Of a stretch of DNA of 64,000 nucleotides, positions 56,001 through 64,000 are shown one piece after another. The DNA is from Azolla caroliniana (lineage: Eukaryota > Polypodiophyta). The stretch is from NCBI GenBank assembly GCA_043228905.1, contig JBHGNT010000012.1, forward strand, positions 13,702,001 to 13,766,000, written 5' to 3'. The notes beneath the pieces were generated by a model. It searched no databases. It was given only the letters and a program-made list of their open reading frames with translations, and was not told the DNA's origin. The translations under genes were made by a program, and so were the position numbers. Numbering within the stretch: position 1 is the stretch's first letter; each line of letters starts with the position of its first letter.

Positions 56001-57769
56001 TTCTGCTTTCCATAGCCGACTCACAAATAGCCTTTTAGGTATCTCATAATACTGTTCACTGCTTCCGAATGCTTTTTGCCAGGGTTCACCATGTACCTGC
56101 TAACCACTCCCACTGAAAAAGAAATGGCAGGACATGTAGCAACCATAGGGTATAGCAAATTGCCAACAGCTGAAGCATATGGAATCTATCATCAGATCAT
56201 AGATGTAGGGCTGTCTTCTATACTGAGTTTCACATATGGAGGCAGGGTAACCCCAATTGTCCCCCCCCATATTGAATAGCTACAAAACCTTGGAGACATA
56301 TCCTGTTGAGATAGGAAACGTATTCTTTTGACCGATTTCTGAGTTTTCGCATGCCAAGAATGTGATTTGCGTCAGCACGATCCATCATATCAATGCTTCC
56401 ATGAAGGCATGGGTATCCCTGCCCACAACCAGCATGTCATAAACATACAAAACCAAGATACTCAGGCTGCCATCTGCTGCCCTCTTGGTGTGCAAGCAGT
56501 GATCCACTTGACATCTGTGAAAACCTTGGGACTGCGTAAATGTATCAAATTTATGACACCATTCTCTAAAGTTTGTATACAAACTCCTTTTGAGCTTACA
56601 GACCATCTTCTCGTTGCCTTTTGATACAAATCCTTCAGGCTGTTGCATGTATTTGTCTCCATGCAGATCGCCATTTAAAAAAGCAGTTTTTACATCCACC
56701 TGTATGTGCTCATCTTCAGCTGCAAGAAGGCCAAACGGGTAGATGGCTGAGCATCCAGTATATACAACGATACAACGCATGGACTAGTTGATAAACCAGT
56801 GTTCTCTAAGATAAACTTATTTTGTACTAAATGTCTGCACTCATCTGTTGTAACACATTTATAATCTTCCCTTCTATCATTTTATACTTTCTTACTCCTA
56901 GCTCTGATTCGAACGCAGTGAGCATGTAACACATTTATACTTTCTTACTCCTAGCTCCGATCTACACACACACACACACACACACACATTTACTTTTGAG
57001 TTAGCTCTAGCTGCTCAGATGAGTCCAAGGGCTATTGTGATTTACAGCATCTTCATTTCATGTTGGATTATCAGTTGCCATTTTAAAGAAATTTTAGATT
57101 TGTGGGGTTTACACTGCAGGAACTGATGGGAAGAAATATTGGTGACTGTGACAGCTCATTGTTTAATAAAGGATCTGAGTTATTTAGGTATGTTCAAACT
57201 TGTGTTTGTGAGCATGTTTGAAGTAGAATTGTAGATTCCAGGTCTGATTTTCTTTTAATTGGAATTGGATACACATGAATTTGTAGGTCAACGGGTGCCC
57301 TTGTGACAAAAACAACAGTTGAGGTAGCAATACCATCTCGAGTTGTGCCGGTTCTACTTGGAGATGGTTGCGCCAAACTTTCTCATATCCGTCTTGTAAG
57401 TATATATACATGTTGTCAGTGCTGTTAGCTGTGTTTATAAATTTCTCTCTCTATATACCACCCCATATCCTAGAACTAATTTGTGTGCAAAATAACTCTA
57501 TGCACTGCCAAATCTTTATCTGGAAAACTTTGTTATTGTCATTCTTTTTGTATTTTGAATATTTTATCTTGAGAGATTGCTTGACACAACAAAGATGATA
57601 TGTAAAACAGATGTCAGGTGCCAAAGTGAATATCGTAGACATTAGACCTGGGATGTCAGAGTCTGTTGTAGAGATTTCGGGAACACCTGAGCAGACACAC
57701 ACTGCCCAGAGCTTACTGCAAAACTTCATCATGGGTGGTCAGACCTCATCTCTGGGCTATGGAGTATGA
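50083..57769 (+). CDS. Five-KH-domain RNA-binding protein (HEN4/RCF3-like family)
   Basis: Seven coding exons with GT/AG borders: 50083-50736, 51291-51773, 51872-52123, 52204-52467, 57120-57187, 57287-57395 and 57611-57769; together 662 residues with every phase matching. KH1 about 51-145 (IGSVIGKGGSIV), broken by an Arg/Asp-rich insert at 104-130; KH2 about 164-235 (VGCLLGKGGKII); KH3 about 325-390 (IGGIIGRGGSIV); KH4 about 410-485 (VGCLLGKGGSII); KH5 about 580-650, where the GXXG loop reads GDGC. The 2+2+1 layout and length fit the plant nuclear KH proteins that act in pre-mRNA processing with CPL phosphatases or in floral-gene mRNA maturation (family knowledge). The Ser/Tyr/Asn-rich linker of 490-575 is probably disordered. 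Gene appears intact and is the only clearly functional host gene here. Confidence 0.93.
52630..53166 (+). repeat. Direct duplication of about 200 bp
   Basis: 52630-52826 and 52968-53166 align end to end (GAGGAAATAACC...TTGTTTCATCCATGAAC...CATTGCTCATTACTTATT...AAACTCTAGAA) with scattered substitutions, separated by about 140 bp. Confidence 0.85.
53230..53490. repeat. Dispersed repeat shared with 5540-5790
   Basis: Collinear short blocks (GACCAAACAAG, GAACARCAAAYMRAAATA, TTTTTGTCTTTG) with the left-end intron copy. Confidence 0.5.
54190..55310 (-). pseudogene. LINE endonuclease and linker fragment
   Basis: Minus strand: KGFGVAVLYKKEMYDRVHIG (about 55290-55225), DIIVLGDFNAQDEHTTM (about 55070-55020), QQAQDMSEVK, then the post-endonuclease linker VWHEYAKVLYDILRQPP and FFTPQNVRNAIDWLQFG (54402-54202). 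Same clade as 4809-5210 and the LINE in F. Antisense to the KH gene, inside intron 4. Confidence 0.8.
55740..56790 (-). pseudogene. Copia RT-RNase H fragment in KH intron 4
   Basis: Minus strand: HIQVDVKTAFLNGDLHGD, KLKRSLYTNFREWCHKF, LVLYVYDMLVVGRDTH (YVDD changed to YVYD), then RNase H pieces (56200-55740; KLPTAEAYG mirror, ALRSPGYRSVLHCVLQ). Closest in wording to 2934-4546. No LTRs. Confidence 0.82.
56962..56990. repeat. CA microsatellite
   Basis: About 13 CA units inside intron 4. Confidence 0.9.
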
Positions 57770-58761
57770 TATACACTTGTTCGGTATTTTGAGCACTCCC
57801 TGGATGTGTTCTCGGACAAGGTGGTAATGTTATGATTCAGGGGCGGTAAACCCTGGAAAGTTCTTGAAATTAAAATATTGGAATTTTTCCATGGGTGCAA
57901 GGGGGGATTTGACTTGTATTTCTTTCATTTTGACCATATGCACTCATCCCTCTTGCTGAAATCTTCTTGTTATACTCCCCCGTTCCACTTTGTTGTTCAT
58001 TGAAAAGGCTGCTCAACAGCCAAGGTTTTCTAAAATTCTTTTTTCTAGCATGTAGGATTTGTTTAGGTATAAATGGTAACTACTGATGAGCTATGCTAAT
58101 TATAATTAATTAGAGATTAGGGGAGAGGTTAATGCGTCATCTGTCTTACATTATCTCTGCGCTCACATTGTAATTTGCGATTTGGTATTATCTACGATTG
58201 TAGATGTGGAGTGTTGTATCTTTTAGCTAACATGCCACTATTTCCTGGCATTTTGCTGGATCTACAACAATATGGTGTAGATGTTTTTTTCATGTAACTG
58301 ATAATGAATGTCTCACTCAGATTTCTAACATTTCAGTGTAATTCAAAAAGAAATCTTCCACACTTGTGCTAGTAAACTATTGTTACCCTATAGACGTTAC
58401 TTTCTGTTCTTGAGGTCTGGATATAATTTTTGGATCTGTTATGACTTCAAATTGATTTGCATTTATTCAATTGATAGATGATGCTTTTGAAAGGTTTTGT
58501 ATGAGCTTCTCTAGCCAGCTTTTGATTGTCTTAATACATTACTTTAATTCATTTTTTACTTGTTTAGAGATAAACAAGACAACTAATGGAGACATTATTT
58601 TTCTAATTTCTTTGCACAGAATTTGGAGTAGGCTTACATTCACTTGAAAGTAAAATAGGTCAATGCTAGTATTTATAATAAGAATGATATGGCCTCTTGA
58701 GCTACATGTACATTCAAATCATATATTTTGTAAACTTGATAAGTGACAAGTATTGAGCTAG
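57770..58761. other. 3' flank of the KH gene
   Basis: Presumed 3' UTR then intergenic; AT-rich; no frame or element recognised. Confidence 0.4.
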
Positions 58762-60385
58762 ATGATGGGCAAATGTTACTGCGGTTACACTTCGCTTACT
58801 TTAAGCCACGAAAAGGGACCAATTGGCCCCTCCACTAGATGGATTCTAAACATGGATCTCAAACCTAGTTTCTCCCGCCAACTGGAGGATAGATTTAGTG
58901 CATCCATGTGGAAGGCGTGGTGTGACATTAGACGAGGACTAAAGTGCGATCAACCCAATTCCAAACTTGCTTGGTTCAGTCAACATATCCTATGGAACCC
59001 ACGTATTAGGGATGAATCTAATCAACTAATTGGATCAAGTAAGGGGCTGTCATGGGGATATATGTTGGAAGGTCTAGGAAAAAGTATAGAATGTTGGAGA
59101 TGGTTTATTTCATTGCCAATACAAGACCAAGCCAACATCCTCCACGGAATCAGGGGCAAATGGGCTATGAGATCTTAAATCATTAATGCTCTATTGATTA
59201 GGGAAGTTGCTCATCAAAGGATGACAACAGAGAAATGGATTGGCTACAAAGAGGAGGGCTCTTTGATCCCAAGAGGTAGGGACACACTGGACGGGCTCTA
59301 AAATGCAGCACAACGAGACATCAACACAACATAAGGCAATTCGAGTACTAGCATATACTGGGCATAAATGGATTGTAGATCTTGATCTGATCAAAGTACA
59401 ACCAGATTGGCACATATGTACTCATGAAAACACATGGTTACGTATGGTCAGTTGGGACCCTTTACAATGGACTTGGTGTGATCCTTACACAGGGCAAGGA
59501 AGCAAGCCTATCCCTTTCTTTCAATTCACAACTAGATTGGGTCGCCATATTATAGCCGCTCAATTCGCCCGAGAGCTGGTTGTTGTAAAGGTTTGGCACA
59601 CATATCATGTTCCTTACACAATTATCACAAAGTTTTGGCAGAAACTTTGGAAACAACAACACGTGAGGCGAATCACCACTTTCCAATGGCTATTAATACA
59701 TAAGTCACTACCGGTTGGTGCATGGCAGCGTGGGAACCTCAACTCTCCTAATTGTGTAGCGTGTCCAACTGTATTAGAATCCATATGGCACGCTCTATGG
59801 GACTGCCTAGAGTCCCATCGAATATGGCGGGGGGTTGGCCGCTTATTGCAATTATGCCAGGTGCAAGGCTCAATCAAGTGAGGGAATGTATGTTGGCTAT
59901 CATGGCATGCCCCAATTGATAGATATGAGCATCACATAGAGGGGATGACTTTGGTTATAAACGCACAAGAGGTTTTTTTCTTCACCATCGGCAATATCCA
60001 CTCAACTCTTATTAGTGCCAAATCTCGAGTTGTGTTGGACTTGGTCAGCTCAATAACTCTTTGGATTCTATGGAAACAACGGCATAGACGGGTCTTCTCC
60101 AACCAAAGCGCGCAACCAATAATGTTAATGCAAGAGATATGGAGTGAAATTGTAGCCACTCTAAAGAGCCAATATGATGGCCTCAAGGGTGACTCCGATA
60201 GAGTTGAAACACAACGATTAGCCTTTATCCAACAATGGTTGTCCTCTCCCTTTCTTGAGGCAGTGGGCATCCACATAAGATGGACCTATCGTGTCCCTAT
60301 AGGGATTTGTATATATAATCTCATCTGTAAAATCGTTATAACTAATGGAAGGAGTTTTTTTTTTGGAAAAATAAAAGGTGTATGA
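58762..60385 (+). pseudogene. L1-like LINE, ORF2 C-terminal part
   Basis: Two main frames (59303-59881 and 59945-60385) with a break between, preceded by 58762-59178. The zinc-binding RT tail is clear: TTFQWLLIHKSLPVGAWQRG, CVACP, then HALWDCLESHRIWRG, followed by a helical tail (LDLVSSITLWILWKQRHRRVF). No RT core is present upstream in the window. A T-run followed by AAAATAAAA at about 60356-60376 may be the element's end. A different clade from the other LINE pieces. Confidence 0.8.
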
Positions 60386-61380
60386 AATGTGAAATAAGAA
60401 AAAATCAAACCTAAATTTATTGTCAGAAAAACTACAATATAATAACCAAAAGATATGACCTGATGTTAAGGTGTTGGAGTAGTTTATGATCCCAATCAAT
60501 AATTAATGTTGTCCTCACATCTCTTCTTAGCCGATCAATGCATTTGAATATCTACAACATCTAGGCTAAAGTGCTTTTCAAGTTATTGGCCTCATCTAAA
60601 AGGCAGTTTATGAGTTCTTTTCGCATGGTGGCAATCATGTGGAAATGTTATATCTCTATGAAGGTTGTGTTGCTCCCACTTGGAGAACACTTTCGATTAC
60701 TCCTCATGAGTAATCGGGTCAAGGAATGTGGTGTGTCGGGAGCGTTCTCAATGGCCAGCAGTTCACTCTGTAGAATTAGTGACAACCGATTCGTAACACT
60801 AATTGCACAAACTGAACGTAGATAGATAGAAATAGATGTTGCGATAGACCATATGATTGCCCACAAGTTAAAATAGATCTTTGATTATAATCGCATACAA
60901 TACAATAACATTATAGTAACGAGTAAAATTGGTATAGCTCTCACTCACTCGTCCTAGTCTAAGCTTACTACCCTGAGAATTCAGTCTACGATCTCTATGG
61001 TTTCTGTATGATTCCCCCTTATGTGTTCGCCATTTCCTCGATTATATAGGTTTCCCTTTTCTCGAAACTTTCCCAACTACTCCTTGATATTCGGCTTCTA
61101 TCTTCGGTTGTTTGTATTCGGCTTCTTTTGGTCCTTACACCGTCATCCATGTGTCCTTTTTTATACTTGTCCTTCACGATCCTTTCACACTTTGGCCCTT
61201 CTGTCCCACCCGGTAACACCTGGCACGTCCGTGGGACAGTGCCTTGCAGGTCGAACCCGAAAATCCGCAAAAAAAATATCGGAAAAACTTGAAAATATTG
61301 CGACCTCGAAAAATCAATAGAATTGAAAAAAATACTATTGTACATTAGTCTTCTTCCAAAATAGACAAAATGTCGTGCGT
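60386..61380. other. Unassigned sequence
   Basis: No gene recognised. Stretches near 61000-61260 are pyrimidine-rich with TTCGGCTTCT-type words as in LTRs, but there is no second copy to test. Confidence 0.3.
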
Positions 61381-61739
61381 CTACTCCGAGGCATCTGGTT
61401 TGTTGGTGAGGTCGACCGAGAGATTGGCCCTTTGATTTGGTTCTGGAAGCACGTCTTGTTCTTCCCTTATCTCATTCTTCGGAATGGTCGGATGGGCTGG
61501 GTCATCTGGTGCCGCTTCTTGTTTGTCCTGCTGATGAGCCAAATCCTCGGGCTCCTGCCCTTGTGCTTGGCACATCGGATCCTCATTTTGCGGCTCTTCT
61601 GGTCCCTGTGTTGCACTTTCGAGCAATACTTCCTCTATTCCTTGTGTAGAGACCACTGTATCCTTCTCGGCCTGGAGGCGCTCATGTTAGTACCCATCCA
61701 TTTCAATAGCGAGAAGGAGTTGATTGTTATCCATGGGAC
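61378..61739 (-). pseudogene. Gag-like or linker frame of an unidentified retroelement
   Basis: Minus strand from ATG near 61731 (MDNNQLLLAIEMDGY, then a stop, then ERLQAEKDTVVSTQ) to 61381; Glu/Pro/Gln-rich and without a domain. The N-terminus resembles coiled starts of gypsy gag proteins; weak call. Confidence 0.25.
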
Positions 61740-61799
61740 AAATGGCACGAGGTGTGAAATGAATCTAAAGAGACGAGTAGGTCAAGTATGAAAAAAGAG

Positions 61800-62115
61800 G
61801 GGAATCGACCGAGCACTAGCAGCCGAGGAAGGTAGAACGAAATACATTCAACCGGGATTAAAGGGCTGTGAGTTATGATGGAGTAGTTGAAGCACGCAAA
61901 GGAGAGAATAGGCTATATAAGGCATGGAGCGGCAAAAGAAAGCGGGAGAGTGAATATATACATATGTTATGACATAGAAAGAGAGAGAATGACTAATATA
62001 GTCGGTCGTGTTGCCTTTGTAATTGATACATACAATAATCAATACACATACTTTTTGGGTCATCTCTGTGTCTGTTTCCTTAATATGTATTTTCGATTAT
62101 GTTATTCCTAAGTCG
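61800..62115 (+). other. LTR- or promoter-like stretch
   Basis: GGCTATATAAGGCATGG (TATA box about 61912-61920) 400 bp before a gag frame, on the same strand. Could be the LTR or U3/R of the following gypsy remnant, but LTR ends and primer site are not clear. Confidence 0.3.
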
Positions 62116-62316
62116 TAAGTGGAAAACCGGTGGTGGCCGGCTATCATATAACTGTTCGGCCTACTCGTCCCTATCGTAGTCCCCTACGCAACCACGATTC
62201 CTTGACCCAATTACTCCCTTGTTTCCCCAAGAAGGAGACAAGACAAATTGGCACACCCGGTTCACGTTGTGAGGTCACAACGAACAACGTAGGAGGAAAC
62301 CACAACCGCCATTACG

Positions 62317-63355
62317 ATGCCTAACTGTAGCACGCGATCTCGTCTACCATCTGGCTGCACAGAGCCAATCGAAGGCGCTTCTGACTCCATGCTTACACAA
62401 CAATTGTTGCTGGAGCCATCTGAGTCGCACCACTCTCCGCTGCCAGCACCAGACACTTACATGGCTTCTCACACCGTTTCGCCTCACAGTACCCCCGAAG
62501 TCAACCAAGTCGAATACAACCCATTCCCGGCGCTACCCGAAGATTTAGACTTCAACACCATGCCGTATCCGTATCAGCAGTGCACGGATGACCCCGACGC
62601 TAAATCACACATTCGCACCTTCTTGTCGACATGGCAAGCCAACCACTCGACGTAGCGTCTGACTGCTGCTGAGGTGGACTTGTCCAAAATCGCGGAGATC
62701 ACATTGTCTCTCAATGGACCCGCTCACAATAAGATGATATTCCCGCCATGATCTTGGGGAATTTATGATGTTTCAGGATGTTCACACTCGACTCCTCGAA
62801 CTTTTCCATTGAGAGATACCCAAGCAAGAACTCCTCCACCAGTTCTACGCAATCGCATAGGAGACGAATGAAACGGTCTCCCAACTGGAATTCAATAGGC
62901 ACAACGACTTCCAAACTTAATGCCAGCCAAAACGGTGTGGAATTTATACTCGTTTTGAAAGTCAAATATCCGAAAGACTTCCTAAGAACGAGTTAGAACA
63001 GAAGTGACTTGAACAACTACTCCAACTCGGGGAAAATCGGCTCGCTAGTCTCAGCCAATTAAAGCATGGTCAGAGGAAACGAGAAGCCTTCATCGATCGC
63101 CATCGGAAAGGGTCAGAAAAAACATTCGAAATCGGTAAAGTAGTCCTAGTTTTTCAAACCCGGCTTAGATCGATGCCAGGGAAACTCCGTTTCCACTAGA
63201 CAAGGCCCTTTTTGGATCATTAACGAATTCAACGGAATGTTCCAACTCGGAATATTAGCCGGTGGCATGATGCCGAAATGGGTCAATGGGTTCCAATTAA
63301 AACCATATCTCGGCCATACTCTACCCAACCTTTTCGCCGATAAGAGAGACGGTCA
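62317..63355 (+). pseudogene. Gypsy-like remnant: gag joined to integrase C-terminus
   Basis: Gag part 62317-62950: DPDAKSHIRTFLSTWQAN, LTAAEVDLSKIAEITLSLNGPA, then out of frame LLHQFYAIAQEE. From about 63000 the frame reads RKREAFIDRHRKGSEKT, FEIGKVVLVFQTRLRSMPGKL and WVNGFQLKPYLGH, the GKVVL..R..GKL and KPYLG signatures of a gypsy integrase end. Protease, RT, RNase H and integrase core are absent. Stops at 62655 and others. Confidence 0.7.
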
Positions 63356-64000
63356 CGATAACCCCATGGTGGGTGGAACACGGGGGCCAATTGCCTCTAT
63401 CACGGTAACCACCCTACCTACCCGATATTGTATACTTTATGTAAAAAAGAAAAGAAAAAAAAGAATGACCCACTAAGTTAAGTATTTAAGAGCATGCACA
63501 ACACACGAATAAAGAAAGTACAAACGGGTTTTCAACGCGTGGTCTTAAAACCTTATTATGGTAGGGAAGATTTTGAATCTAGGGCACAAGGCCACCTATC
63601 GAGAACTGAGGCACATACATAAAGGAGGGCACCACACACACAACACTCACACACGCACATAGCCTTCAAGCTCTCTCACCTTCTGCACCAAGGCTCTCTC
63701 GTTCTCACACCCCCTGCTCAAAAGCCTTCTCACGCTCTCGTTCTCATTTGTGTTACATGGTTGTGTCTGTTACGCTTCCACACACGCTATTCTTTTACAA
63801 CAACTAACTCCACCAAACTTGTATCGTCCGTTTTACTACCGAGCATAATTATTCGACCACTGAATGAGAAGCTTTAGGAATGATCTACAATGTGAACAAA
63901 TTTTGTCACTACCTTCTCAATCCGAAATTCACATTTCATGTCGACCATTCAACATTACTCTTCCTAGTGTCGAAGCAGTCATTAACACGCAAGCTAGCAA
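63356..64000. other. Unassigned right end
   Basis: Probably further element sequence: CA-rich and CTCTC-rich tracts (63620-63730) like an R/U5 region, no frame. Continues beyond the window. Confidence 0.3.

Larger units (their letters stand above)
52468..57119 (+). other. Intron 4 of the KH gene (4652 bp)
   Basis: Donor CAG/GTTAGT and acceptor CACTGCAG/G. The other five introns are 554, 98, 80, 99 and 215 bp, so this one is expanded by repeats: a 200 bp duplication, a dispersed repeat, a LINE fragment, a copia fragment and a CA microsatellite. Confidence 0.85.

Overview
This is a 64 kb window of nuclear DNA from a land plant. It holds introns with GT/AG borders, a five-KH-domain RNA-binding gene, a degenerate PLS-type PPR gene, and a dense load of Ty1/copia, Ty3/gypsy (chromodomain) and non-LTR retroelements. 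The tandem PPR motifs and the clade of one LINE recall families I associate with ferns and other seed-free vascular plants. That placement is an impression and was not tested.

Layout. 1-578: truncated minus-strand chromovirus LTR and leader. About 590-8036 (minus): an unrecognised multi-exon host gene whose small exons are visible only as splice-bounded frames; its large intron holds a copia pol fragment, a LINE endonuclease fragment and a 911 bp solo LTR with a perfect target duplication (TSD). 9170-10289: PPR pseudogene. About 10290-48370: a nested retrotransposon stack. 48640-49110: copia RNase H fragment. 49111-50082: promoter and 5' UTR of the KH gene. 50083-57769: KH gene, seven coding exons, with a 4.65 kb fourth intron full of old repeats. 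58762-60385: L1-like LINE 3' part. 60400-64000: decayed gypsy-like material.

The nest, read from TSDs and from joining interrupted reading frames: the PPR pseudogene is split or truncated by copia element A (10290-48370). A carries a 455 bp solo LTR (TSD CATAC), chromovirus B (13462-25887, TSD CGAGC), truncated copia G (26614-30975) and chromovirus F (30976-46806). B carries young copia C (15481-20894, TSD GTATT). F carries copia E (32501-42170, TSD GAGCC) and a 5'-truncated LINE (43391-45212). E carries copia D (34757-39951). B and F are relatives and act as each other's empty site for the C and E insertions. LTR comparison agrees with the nesting: E is strongly diverged, D shows about 7 substitutions in 490 bp, C shows 1 in about 620 bp.

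The most notable non-standard signals are a 56 bp-period array of GAGGT-N4-ACCTC palindromes in the chromovirus leader, present in three copies of the family and lying inside a probable 1.56 kb leader intron; a 28 bp hairpin-bearing minisatellite in the U3 of element C that differs in copy number between its two LTRs; a conserved -1 phase between gag and pol in C and D; and the hidden minus-strand host gene, whose stop codon lies 12 bp from a same-strand retroviral LTR.
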